Shown piece by piece: positions 11,567-23,900 of a DNA stretch of 64,000 nt (the first letter of the stretch is position 1; every line of letters starts with the position of its first letter). The notes beneath the pieces were generated by a model, which saw nothing but the letters and a program-made list of their open reading frames with translations, searched no databases and was not told the DNA's origin. The translations under genes and the position numbers were made by a program. Source of the DNA: Carallia brachiata (lineage: Eukaryota > Streptophyta > Magnoliopsida > Malpighiales > Rhizophoraceae); contig JADCRB010000105.1 in the NCBI GenBank assembly GCA_021464245.1, forward strand, positions 986,215-1,050,214, in the 5' to 3' direction.

Positions 11567-14500
11567 ATGGATGCCACAGTTGCTCCCATAGTGATTGAAG
11601 ATCGCAGTGAAGCGAACAAGAAGGTCTCCACCCCATCAGAGCCCTCCAAAGGTGGCTGGAATGCTGCCATATTCATCATCTGTGAGCAAACCCACATCCT
11701 CTTCCTCCTCCTTGTCCTCCTTTTTCTCCATCTCTGTTTGTTTATGGAGTGTATATTAATTTGCTGGCTACATATATAAATGAAATTTTTTATTCTCACT
11801 TTTGTGGGCGCTGTACAGGTGTAGAGGTGGCAGACAGATTTGCCTTCTATGGCTTGTCTGGAAACCTCATACAATTCCTCACAAATGATCTCCATGAGGC
11901 CACTGCAACTGCTGCCAAGAATGTCAATACTTGGATTGGTGTCTCCTCCATCTTCCCAATTTTTGGGGGCATCTTAGCAGATTCCATCCTTGGCCGCTTC
12001 AAGACCATCCTTCTTTCATCATTCATATACCTGATGGTAGTAGCTTCCATGGCCTTATATGTCTATATATTTAATTCCCTTCTTAATTCCCTTTTTGCAT
12101 CAAAATTATTCTTCATCATGACTAACATATATCACATGGGTGTCTCAATTGCCAACCATCTTAATTAATTTTGATACCCCAATTGTCTATATAGCACGAT
12201 CATATAGAGAAACATAAGAAATGGACAGCTGAAATGTTAACTAGCATTGTTTTCTGTGCTTGGAACTCATGGCAGGGTATGGCTCTATTGACCTTTTCAG
12301 TCTCAACAGTTTCTATGCATCACAAAGAGGCTGTTTTCTTTGTTGCTCTCTACATAATGGCTGTTGGTGAAGGTGGCCACAGGCCTTGTGTGCAGACATT
12401 TGCTGCAGATCAATTTGATGAGGGCAGGCCAGAGGAGAAAGCAGCCAAGAGCTCCTTCTTTAATTGGTGGTACTTGGGTATAGTGTTTGGTGCATCTCTT
12501 GCTGTTTTGGTGGCCATTTACATCCAGGTAGGCAGCAAGATTTTTACATTGTCACACAAACTTCCCCAAATTTTCTAGAAGCAGTTAACATTTTGACTAA
12601 CTATTTGGGGTTTTGACATTAACCTCATGGCATGCAAAAGGAAGTTAGTGAAGAATAGTGCCGAAAGGAGAGGTGGGCAATTTGTAACTGTTGTCAGCTA
12701 TTCAATTTTGGTGTTGAGCTCCAGTATGTGCTTTACACTTTATTTGGGAGCAATTCCTTGGAGGAATCCCTTCAAGAAGAAAGAAATGCAATTGTACGGA
12801 GAAAGGAAGAACTATGACAAAAAAGTGTTTTGGGGGGGGGGGGGGGGGGGGGGTTTGGAACCCCCATACTCCAATCCTCCAAATTTTACAACTTTAGTTT
12901 TTTTCTAATTTTTTTAGTTAAATTACTTGTATATCTTTTAACTTATTTGTTTAGTATTATTATTTGAAAATATAATTGATATTGTACAATATATAATTTT
13001 TTATCTTATTTTCTATTTATTATGAAAGATAAAATATATTTTTAATTATTTCTCACTCAGCATTTATTTCTTTTATTTTTATTTTTCAAACTTTTTTTTT
13101 TTCTAAACAAGGGTTAACTTTTAATCTATCAAGACACATAATCTATTCTATGATAATGAAATACAATGACTCATCTTCCAAACGTTCAAACGCTCATGTC
13201 TTTTAAGTTCTCACTTATTTTTCTTAGTGTTTTCTAAAATCAAGCCACTGAAGATTCCTCTACAGTGACTTGTCTTAACCTTTTTTTTGTCGGTAAAATG
13301 ATATAAACAGGACAATGTCGGGTGGACAGCTGGATTTGGCACGCTGGCCGGGACAGTGGCGGTGGCGTTGCTCGTGTTCTTAATGGGAATTAAAACGTAC
13401 CGGAAAGAAGCTCCGGTCGGTAGCCCGTTCGCCAGGGTGGCGCAAGTGTTTGTTGCGGCCGCAAGGAAGTGGCGCGTGAAAGACACGCAATACGCCTACG
13501 ACGTAGGCTATGCTGGAACAAGTGGGCCGGGAGACAAAATTCAACCTGGGGGCCGGACTATAGCTCGCACAAACCAATTCAGGTATGTATGGGGCCAATT
13601 CCGTACGGTAAGCAACAGCCTTTTTGCCCTTTCGTGCTTCAAAAAAAATTATTTAAAGACCTTTTTCTATTATATGATGATTATACATTCGAATTAGACC
13701 CAACCAAAAAAACAGAAGAATTCCATAAGTTGTTAATGAATGAATATTGATATAAAAATTATGATAAAATTTATTATTATAGTCACATGTACGTTTAATT
13801 CACGCAAAATAGTTAGTAATTAACTAATAATTTGTAATAAATCATTAATTCAATAGTGTCATATAAAATAATATTTTTTTAATAAAAAATTTATTAGATC
13901 ATGAGTTATATAATATGAGTTATATAATAAGAGTATTGTTTTCTTCTTAGAAGTTCCTCTTAAAAATTCCTCTCTTCCTTCTCAGAATTTAAATTCAAAA
14001 TTTTTAGAATATAAATCTAAACTATAACTACTCAAAAGCTCCTTAAAAGACTATTAAATAACATTATGATATGATAGGAATTGACGAAGATTGTCAAGAG
14101 AACTCAATTTCTCTTTATTTTGTAACAAGTGGACAACATTTACGATAGGATGCAATATTTATTTTTGGAGTTTAACCATCGCTTCTGCTTATTGCACACA
14201 AAAGAAGCTCGCTCACCTTGTAAGTGAGTCAGCATAATTTTTTTTTTTTGTAAAATTGTGGGATACTGTCTCTTCTTTTTCATCTTTGTGACAAAAAAAA
14301 AAAAGCTTAAAATATAGGTTGTATAATTTAACTTTGTTTCTTTTCCAATAAGTCTAATTGAATAAAAAAAATAAATATGAGTGAGTTTTGAAGTTTAAAC
14401 TTCAAATAATACTTTTAAATTTCTTACTTGATGACCTCTTGATTAAGCCTAGTGGTTGTAAGTTTAGTCTTTTACTTTATTCTGTGTTTGGTTTGGTGGT

Positions 14501-16357
14501 AAGAAACCAATAAGAAAGAAATTGCGCAATTCTAAGGAAATTTCCGTCGTTTGGTTACATGCGAGAAAAGAGAAGTACTTGAATCTGGTGTCAGTCAAAC
14601 TAGTTAAAAATCCATGTAAAAAAACAAAAAAACAAAAAACGAAACCATTTGAAGCAAAACAACGAAAATGCCCCAATCTTTTTTTCTGCAGACCACTCCT
14701 TTTGTTATCTTTATATGAACATATTTGTAATATCATCCATAATTTTTTTTTACCATTTTTTCGTATAATTCAAAACTAAAATTTATTTTCCCATAATTTT
14801 TTTTTTCATTATTTCTCATCTATTCAAACAATAAATTTTTATAATTTTTTTTCTCACAACTTTTTTTTATCACAACTTTCTTGTTTCACAAATTTTTCAC
14901 AATTCAAACACATGTACAACATTAGTTTCTTAAATACTCACTGTGTTATATGATTTTCAAAAGAGCTTTGTCACATACCTAAAAAATTTAACTAAAATTC
15001 AATTAGAATGATATTATATTGACATCATTTAAGATCTTATATGTTATTTATTATTCACATAAAATCCAAAATAATGTCATAATTATATATCATTCTAAAT
15101 AATTTTGGTTAGATCATTTGACTACCTTTTTTTGCTTGTCAAATTTGTGTAAATCAGTCTCGTGTTTCTAACAAATTTGGTTAAGATATTCTGTTAAAAC
15201 CTTTTAGTTATGCGTTCGAATCTTAACGACTTTATCTTAAAAAAAAAAAAATCGAGCAAGACAGATGCCAATGTCGTAAACTAACTTAATTGTCATAAAA
15301 TAATTACCAAAAGTTATGAGAACCATCGTTCAGAAAAGTTGAAAATCCACTGATTATTTATTCTATTAGATGGATCTCTTATCTCCCATTAAGTAGATTC
15401 GAATGAGACTTCCAATTGGAAAATTCTAGCGCTTACCACTAAAGTGTTCCTCCAAAATTCATTTTGTTATTTTGATTCAATCCTTGTGTACCACATATAT
15501 ACAGGTTCTTGGACAAAGCAATAATCATTGACAAGGAGGATGTTTCGACAAAACAAAGAAATCCATGGAGGCTGTGCTCCGTTCACCAAGTGGAAGAAGT
15601 GAAACTTGTCCTCCGCCTCATTCCCATATGGCTTAGTTGCCTAATGTTTGCTGCCACAATAGTACCATCCCACACATTTTACACCAAGCAGGGAAGCACT
15701 ATGGTCAGGTCAATCGGACCACACTTCCACATTCCCCCAGCAGCCCTCCAGAGCCTAATTGGCCTCACAATCCTTGTGACCGTCCCCGTTTATGACCGGA
15801 TTTTTGTTCCGGTTGCTCGAACGATCACCGGACGTCCCTCTGGGATAACCATGCTACAAAGGATTGGAATTGGCCTATTTGTGTCCACGATTGGCATGGT
15901 AGTGGCAGCACTAGTAGAATCTAAAAGGGTGAATACTGCAAGGGTCCATGGCCTTTTGGACACCCCAAAAGCAATAGTGCCAATGAGCGTCTGTTGGCTG
16001 CTGCCACAGTACATGATAGGCGGAATAGCCGATGTTTTCACTGTCGTCGGATTGCAAGAATTGTTCTATGATCAAATGCCGGAGGGGTTGAGAAGCATTG
16101 GAGCTGCTGCTTATATTAGTGTGACTGGATTCGGGAGCTTTGTCAACACAGCCATCATATCTGCGGTGCAGGCAATTACCTCAAGGAGTGGTGGTGGCAT
16201 TTGGCTTGGTGACAATCTCAACCGTGCACATATTGATGGCTTCTACTGGGTGTTGGCTGTTTTAAGTGCTTTGAATTTTTGTGTTTATTTGTGGGTTGCT
16301 GGCAATTTTGTGTACAAAAAGGTTGAGGGTGAGGAAACACAAGATGATAAGGTTTGA
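11567..16357 (+). CDS. NRT1/PTR family (NPF5-like) transporter, five exons
   Basis: Predicted proton-coupled solute transporter of the NPF/POT major facilitator family, whose members carry nitrate, peptides or hormones; the substrate is not predictable here. Exons are 11567-11681, 11819-12036, 12276-12527, 13311-13582 and 15505-16357. All junctions are GT-AG and they join in frame to 569 residues, the usual NPF length. The start is the ATG at 11567; an in-frame GTG 15 bases upstream is not a plausible start. Visible family marks are the TM1 motif at residues 41-45, the region around GGHRPCVQTFAADQF in exon 3, and SHTFYTKQG and NLNRAHIDGFYW in exon 5. The TM1 motif reads E-x-x-D-R instead of the usual E-x-x-E-R. 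The 3' half of TM2 is joined by intron 2. Compared with the tandem NPF copies at 36-64 kb it has one extra intron (after YIQ). The family call is firm; the subgroup is only suggested by resemblance to NPF5. Confidence 0.93.
12832..12853 (+). repeat. G22 homopolymer in intron 3 of the NPF gene
   Basis: Twenty-two consecutive G within the intron between exons 3 and 4. It is followed by a run of five C at about 12861, which could pair with part of it. A run of this length is also difficult to sequence correctly. Confidence 0.8.
13583..15504 (+). other. long intron 4 of the NPF gene
   Basis: A 1.9 kb intron with a GTATGT donor and an ACAG acceptor. It is AT-rich and contains several poly-T and poly-A runs. 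I saw no nested gene or recognisable mobile element. Confidence 0.7.
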
Positions 16358-18578
16358 GCGTTGATGGAAATTTAGAGGCCAATGTCTAAAAACTATGTGA
16401 ATGACCACGGGGCTAATTTGATACCATTTCGTTAATGTGGAAGCTCAAACTTTAGGAAACTATATATATATTGTTGTAAGGGACCTTGTGTTGTTTGAAT
16501 TATTATGGTGAAATAGAACATACAGTTGCTGTTGTTCTCTCTCTCTTTCTCTCTAACACACACGCACACACACACACATAATTTTACATACAATTAAATT
16601 TGAAAAAAGATTAATAAACTAAGAATGATGGATTGAGTGTGAATCGAATTGAGTGTTGTGCATATTATTTATAAATTTATTACACATCAACTTTAATTAA
16701 AAATTATATAAGTTTATATATATATATATTAAAAAATTTATTATGTGCAAAACTAATAAAATTCATGTATATCAAACTTATGAAAAATCTATATAAAAGT
16801 TAACTTACTCCACCTCTCTCTCAGTTGATATACTTTTAGGCATTAAATTTTAACAACAAATCTTATGCGCATGAATCACAACACGTGTAGTTGTGGGTCC
16901 AATTTATTTAGTATGGCATTATTTGATTAGCTCGATAAAAGGTTCGTATGGTTTGTTTATAAGACTTATTAATAGAGGTAATACACATATTACTATTAGA
17001 ATTAGAGGGAAAAAAAATAAAATTATAGGATTGAACTATTCACATATAGGTAGAACTTTCCTAATTTTATTTAATCCTTTGGGAATTTAGAAGGAAAGGA
17101 AAATCCATAGCCAAAAAAAAAAGAAGGTTAAATATATTAAAATAAAATAAATATTTCGCTTTCTAACATGTTGGGCCTAATACCAAGAGTCTAGTGGGCC
17201 TTTGTTGCTGATCCATCTTTGGTGGCTTTCCTTTCCATTTTTGATGTAGCATTGGCAAAGATTATTAAACCTAACCCGATTTTGTTTTATTTTATTTGAG
17301 ATTTGTTAACCCATGCAAAATCCAATGCTCATCAAAGCGGAAAAGATACTTGAAAGAATAATAAATCAGGCGATTGTACTATAAATCTTCAAAGGAACCA
17401 AAACCAGATACGTGGGCTAAGGCCACATCTGCCCAGAATAATAAAAGATCTTCATGTTCATCTGGTTTTGACCGAAAATCTGGTACTTGATATTTTTGGT
17501 AATTTCTTCGGCAAATCACATGGTTAAAATGTTTAATCCGTGCTACGTAATATCCTCCTCCAATCAAGATCTTACTTTTACTTTTTTGAAAAAAAATATT
17601 TTAAAGAAATAATAATAATGAAAATTGTCCCAGCTTATTATTATTGTTTTTTTTTTTTTTATTTAGGTGCATCAAAGTAAACTTTAAACAAATGGCCCCA
17701 GCCACTACCTATAAGGTTTATTAGTAGAGTCACTTAGAATATTTAATTTCAAGTTTACAATTCGATCTCTAATCTCTTGTCTTTAGTCTTTACAAATAAA
17801 ATAAATTTAAAAAAAAGACCACAATGTTATCTATCGAAGAAGAGAGCCTTTTCTCTTATTTTTTTGTCTATATTTTTGCGTATGGTTTTTTTTTTTTTTT
17901 TGGGGGGGGGGGAACTTTGAGAGTACTATTAAGTAAGGTGTGAAATTTTCATGATCAAACTGAAATCAATTAATATCTCTTGAAATTTCTTGCGGCAGAT
18001 CTGCTCCTTGAAAATTGGCCAAAGGTCTATATTAAATAGTAATCAGATAAAATAATAGAGGGATCTCAGTTTGGCAGGGAGTCAAGCAAGCACGTGCATG
18101 GAAACCCAATCTTCATATTGTATTTTGTACTATCCATCTCAAAAAGGCCAAGTCGGCCGCCACCTTTGCTGTGTTATAGTTTCATAGTTTGCCTGCCTAG
18201 CTGCGAAGCTTCTTAATCTAAAGGTCAACAAAGATTACGATGAGAAAAGTCCAATTATTGAAAAAATCATAGGAAAGAACACACCACCTTCCTTGCTTGT
18301 TGTCTAATTCAAAAATCAGCATTAGAAGATCCGGGAGATTCTGGACGAAATCCGCCGGATCTTGCTTTCCAAACTGTCCAGATTTCCCCACGGGATTTGC
18401 ATCTTCACCCCCCAAAAATGGCCATGGCTACCCCATTTAAAGACCACAGCTCCTCCCATACCTTCTCTTGTTTCTATTCATTCCTCCTCATCTTCATCTG
18501 GGGCTTTCTTGATTTCATTCTTCCTGCTTTCTTGGACTTTTTTGTGCTTCTTACTACAACATCATAAGTAGCCGCAAC
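16358..18578. other. intergenic; NPF 3' region and response-regulator upstream region
   Basis: A CT/CA microsatellite (about 16531-16578) lies in the probable 3' UTR or just beyond. The rest is AT-rich, with an unusual T-then-G run near 17887-17911. No gene was recognised. Confidence 0.55.
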
Positions 18579-19499
18579 ATGGGCATGGCTACAGAAGCTC
18601 AGTTTCATGTCCTTGCTGTTGATGATAGCCTCATTGACAGAAAGTTGATTGAGAGGCTCCTTAAGAACTCTTCTTACCAAGGTAGGGAAAAGAGAATTTA
18701 GGCTCCAACACTTTCATGTATTCTTCTTGATGTCTCAACAACGAAAAGCAATTTGGGGTTCATATTTGGGTGAACTTTGTGTTGATCCTTTTTCTCCTTT
18801 CTCCCTTTTTTTTTTCCATTACAGTAACTGCAGTTGATTCGGGAAGCAAGGCTTTGGAGTTTTTGGGTTTGAATGAGGATTCAGATCAAAGACATTCAAA
18901 TCCAACCTCTGTTTCACCAGGTCATCATCATCATCATCATCAGGACATAGAGGTGAATCTAATCATCACAGACTACTGTATGCCAGGGATGACAGGCTAC
19001 GATCTTCTGAGAAAGATCAAGGTAATTGGACTTGTTTTAATAATCTGTTATATAAGGTTATGCTGGTTCAAGGAACAATTCATACATTCTTGGCTGGATT
19101 TAATTGTTTCTAGAGTTCAATGATTGATGTTTCTGATGTGCAGGAATCTAAATCCTTCAAGGACATACCGGTTGTGATCATGTCCTCAGAGAATGTTCCA
19201 TCAAGGATCGATAGGTAAAAACGCAACGGATCCAACTTCTCGCTTGGAATCCAGAGAGCATCATTGTCATTACAGACTAACATGTTTTTTTTTTTGTGTA
19301 AATGTTCAGATGCTTAGAGGAAGGAGCAGAAGAATTCTTCCTGAAACCAGTTCAATTATCAGATGTTAATAAGCTCAGACCCCATTTGATGAAGGGAAGA
19401 GCAAAGGATGATCATCTCAACGACAGGAGGAAGGACGGTGAGGAAGTTCGCTCACCTGACAGAACAAGAACCAGACATAATAATGATCTGGAAGTCTGA
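18579..19499 (+). CDS. type-A response regulator (ARR8/ARR9-like), four exons
   Basis: A receiver-domain protein that, in the cytokinin phosphorelay, accepts phosphate from histidine phosphotransfer proteins and acts mainly as a negative feedback regulator. Exons are 18579-18681, 18825-19021, 19144-19214 and 19310-19499, joined in frame to 186 residues. The receiver domain fills about residues 9-150: acidic pair D15-D16, phospho-acceptor D84 in the TDYCMP context, and conserved K136 in FFLKP. There is no DNA-binding Myb-like (GARP) domain after it, only about 40 charged residues (145-186), which makes it type A. The N-terminus [17 protein letters not shown] resembles Arabidopsis ARR9 and ARR8. 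A run of six His (68-73) sits in the loop before the phospho-Asp strand. The start was chosen at the first of two close in-frame ATGs, which matches the family. The C-terminal tail is shorter than in Arabidopsis ARR9. Confidence 0.93.
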
Positions 19500-20926
19500 T
19501 TGTGAAAAATCTTTTAGTAATTCGTTTTTGACCCACAAAACTTCAAAACCATATTCCAATATCGGCTTCTTTATAGAAAACAGGCTCAACAGAAATTGCG
19601 ATTTATCGAGCCAAAAAGACAGCTATGTGTCATGTTAAGAATTATTGCACTCGGTTCCTCGTAAATCACAGAAAAAAAAAAAAATCTCCCACAGGTACAT
19701 TGCTTTCCCAGCTGAAAGTATTTGATTCGTTGATTTTACGAATCCCAAAGGTTTGAGCTGTAAAAATAAAGGTTAAAAAAGCTTCTATTCATAGAAGTCG
19801 ACTACTATTATTCATTTGAAAAAGAAAGAGTGCTGTTTCGGAATGGTATTTGACCGTTTTGTTTGGCTTTTCATTTGCTCGGTTGACAAGGAACATTCGT
19901 TGCTCTACCTGTTCACAGCTCTCAGTCCATGAAAAACGTTTTTGACAATGTTTTACCCTACATTTGTATTGTGAAAATGCAGAATGCTGAAAGAGGTCGT
20001 ATCGTGCTATGTTATCCCACTTTTTACGGAAATTATGCCATAATTGAGTAAATTCAATTAACTTTAAAAAAAAAAACACAAATTGAACTAAATATATATT
20101 TAACAAAAAAAAAAAAAAAAAAGTAATACCCATCAGACAAAACTTTCTTACACGCATACGAGCATGAAGATGCTTGCCTCCAAAGATCATGCAGCGCCCC
20201 AGAAGTTCCCTCCCTTAAGCCCTCAAATATTTGAAATGTAATCCTTACGTCCATCAACTTGAGGTTTCATATCTGAAAGACATAAATATCATCAAGTAAC
20301 ATAAAATGTGAAGAAAGGTTCCCAACCGTATACTCGTATTTCCTTCAATTCATGTGTTACACACCTTAGATCAATGAAATTGAACCTTGGCTCCCATCTA
20401 GGTCAGGCTTTCCTTTCCATCAAGCACAGGAGGGCTAGGCACCACGCAAACATTCTCAAAATTGAACTGGAAAACGGAATCTAGCTGTATTAAACCCCAC
20501 GCCCCCACCCCACCCAGCACCCAACCACCCCCCCCCTCCCCACCTTTAAAACAAAAAAAAAAAAAAAACATGGGCGAGCGCGCTCGCCATGTAGATTGTA
20601 ATAAAACAAAATAAAGAGGTAGTAGATGCATTCAGTCCATGAATGGGCACAATCTAGATGTAATTTCCCTTAACAATATACATTTCAGCCGTTTTGGACT
20701 TGAGACCAGTTAACTACCTACAAAGAATATACACCAACATATGAAGCAGTGGGAAATGAAAAATTACCACCCACTCAATCCTAAAATGAAAAAAGCAAAA
20801 GGCCGTGTCAAATTCTAAGAGCAAAACTTCGGGCGGAATTGCGAGTTTTGCAAAAGAACAGCTTTTGCAGATGCCACCGTGTTGAATCTCAAATTAGGAA
20901 GGTCAATGAAATAGCCCTTTTCTTCC
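19500..20926. other. intergenic between convergent genes
   Basis: This holds the 3' ends of the response regulator (+) and the PRAF gene (-). A/T runs and a C-rich patch (about 20498-20545) are present. No further gene was seen. Confidence 0.6.
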
Positions 20927-23900
20927 CTAACCAACAATAGACTTGTTGGTCATTGGAACATTGTATCGCTGATAGACTCTGGCTCTATTAGCTGCCCACC
21001 ATTGTTCTGCTTGTTTCTCTGTAAACCGCTTTCGACTGCATTGACACACAGTTACACACGATAGTGCATCTCCAATGACAAGGTTTTAGCTACTAATGAA
21101 ATTTTGCAGTTAATGGATGGTGTCCATAGGGGGTGTTGAGGTGGTTTTGGGTTGTGTGAGACATGACTTGAGAGCCAAGGGTCTCCAGATCAGTAGAAAT
21201 TATGGATAATTTTTTGCATTGTAGATGGCAAAAATCAAACATAAGTATAGTTCTTCATACATTGTTACATACCTGAAACGGACACGCTTGAGATCTTTGG
21301 CACCCTCAGGCAGGGAAACAAGAGTAATATACACTCCTGGTTCATCTTGCTCAACCCATTCATCCCCATGGACTGGCTCAACTTTTGTTCTGCATCTATT
21401 CCTTGTTGCTGCTTCCAGAAGGGGCACCTGAGAGTGATCTGAGACTACCATATTGCTTGATCCATTTAAATCTGGTTCGTGGCAAGTAGTTGGACTGCTC
21501 AAATGTGCAATGACTGCCGAAGGATCATCCTTCAGAGGAGCACTAGAATAGGAAAAGGTGGGTGAACTGTTGTTTTTTGCCGCTCCAACAGGTAACCTTT
21601 CAGCCATGTCCTTCAACTACCATAGACCAGAAACAAGGAACAAATAAAGATGAATTCTAAAAGGAAGCACAATATAAGATGAATCTTATCTAAGTAAAAT
21701 AATGTGCCCTCGTAAGCTGTAACTTCCTTTAGCAGTGTTCACGAATATCATGTCACCAACCATCTACTCTGCCTGGACATTTCTGAACAAGGCTCAAGTT
21801 GTCACGTTTTTCTTTTGCTTGTATTGATTTGGCAAAGGCATACAATGAGTATAAAGTTTGAGTCCACCTATATAAAACAAACACTACCCAATTACACACA
21901 TCAAACACTTAACATCAAGCTCCTCTCCCTCCTCAAAAATCTAGCCACTTTGTACTGTAGGTCTGGACAAATGATGTATTGGGACACCTATCTTATGTAT
22001 TAGACATGACTTTCACCATGTGCTGCTTGTGTTTTTTCCTTTGTTTCCCAAACAACATCCAAATTATGCCTACACGAATGAACTAATTCTCTTATTGAAT
22101 GAAATGAAGATTAGTATGAGGGCCATGTGTTGAACATCCCTTCCATTCCATTCAGGGCTACAACATGAGCTTTAGCTTACTTGGGCAGTAAGTGACTTAA
22201 TTACTTCCTTTGCTGCTTTGCATTTTGCAGCCTCCTCCCCTGCTACTGCAGTAGCCTCCTTCAACTGCTGCGTTGTTCTTTCAATCTCAGCTTCCTGACA
22301 TTGAGCCTTGAGAGTAAGTTCTTCAACCTGCAATACCGGTCAGTCATAATACACGCATAGCACACAAATTGTTGTGTTTTGCCAAACCTGAAAGTAAATG
22401 CTTATCCAAAAATATTGTACAAACAAATTTTCTGTTTTACTGTTCTGTGTCTTATAACTTGGTTATGCAAGGACAATTACAAATGCAGTTGCTTAAGCAA
22501 ATGCTTTCATATATAGCTGCTAGATGCATTATATACATATATACTCTCAATATTCTAGCACACCTAATGCGTGCTTTTGTCCTCATCTAATATACCCAAC
22601 AAGGAAACTATATGCAAAAGTACATAAGCTTATTATTTTGACAAAGGTGAATCACATATACACTTTATAAGTCACTGTATTTCTTCAAGCTATTTAAAGC
22701 ATCAACTGTAAAGCTCTGCCATCAAATGACAATGGAGTCCACAATTAGTGTTCCATATATAAAAAAAACAAATTTTCTGCAGTCATCTGTAAGGTCACAG
22801 AGTTTAAAGAGCCAATTGAATATATAAAAAACTTTTAAGTCATCCACCATAGTTACAACCATATCTGTGTCTCAAAATTTTGGCTTGATGAACATTTAAG
22901 TTCATCAATGAGATTGAGTGTATTGGACCCATGTTAAAGTCACAACAAAGACAGCTAAGATAGCTTTCCTCAAAGTAGACCAGTTATGTGAGCAATAAGA
23001 AGAGAACTGATTACCTGAGCTCTTAATTTAGCAACTTCTTCACTTAAACTATTGTCTGAACCTTTGGCACCATTTGCTACAAGTTTTGGCAATGCATACA
23101 AAGAGAAAGTTGGTGTTGGAGTTACAGCACGAGTAGGACTCGCTCGCCTTGATGTTGGTGATGTTGCTCGTGACATAATTCTTGATCCAGGAAGAGAAGC
23201 AGAGAAAATTTCTTTGATGACCCAAATGATTTAGAGTTACTAAAGGGATTGTGCTGAGAAGCACCATTTCCAGATGACGATGCCTGAGTACTATTAGAGT
23301 TTGACATCTTGTTTCTTTTGGAGGATCCACTATCCGACTCTTTTGATGATTCCATAGAATAATTCCTTCCAAGTTGGACTCGGGATTTTGTATTCAAATT
23401 ATTGCTCTTGTCAATGCCTTCATTTCGTCTCAGGTTCAGACTTCCCCTTCTACTGAGAGAAGAGTCAGTTGAAGAGTCAACTTCAGTAGCTTTCTTCAGT
23501 TTGCCAAAACAATGATCACAAACGCGATAAAGTTTGTTAGGATTTGGTGCCATTGAAGCTTTTAGAGACTTTTTACTGCTACATGAGTGGCAAAAGACAA
23601 GTCCACAGTTATAGCAATTGTGTCGTTTCCTTTTGAAATTAAACACAAGCCGACAGCCAGAACACATAGATTGATCAATGCCAGATGCCCACTTGTGGAG
23701 ACAAATAGCTGCAGTAAAACTAGTGCCACAGACAACACTTTTAACCTGTTTGTCTTTCAAAGCTTCAACTATTGATGGAGAATTTCTATCATCTGCATCA
23801 CCATGACCTAATCGGCCATTTGCACCCTTTCCCCAGCTGTATACTTCAGTTCTTGATGTTAACACCACCACATGATATTCCCCACAAGCTATTTCTTCAA

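Noticed and set aside
12627..12908. 93-codon frame between exons 3 and 4 of the NPF gene
   Set aside because: It lies inside the intron, ends in the G run and low-complexity sequence, and has no resemblance to NPF proteins.
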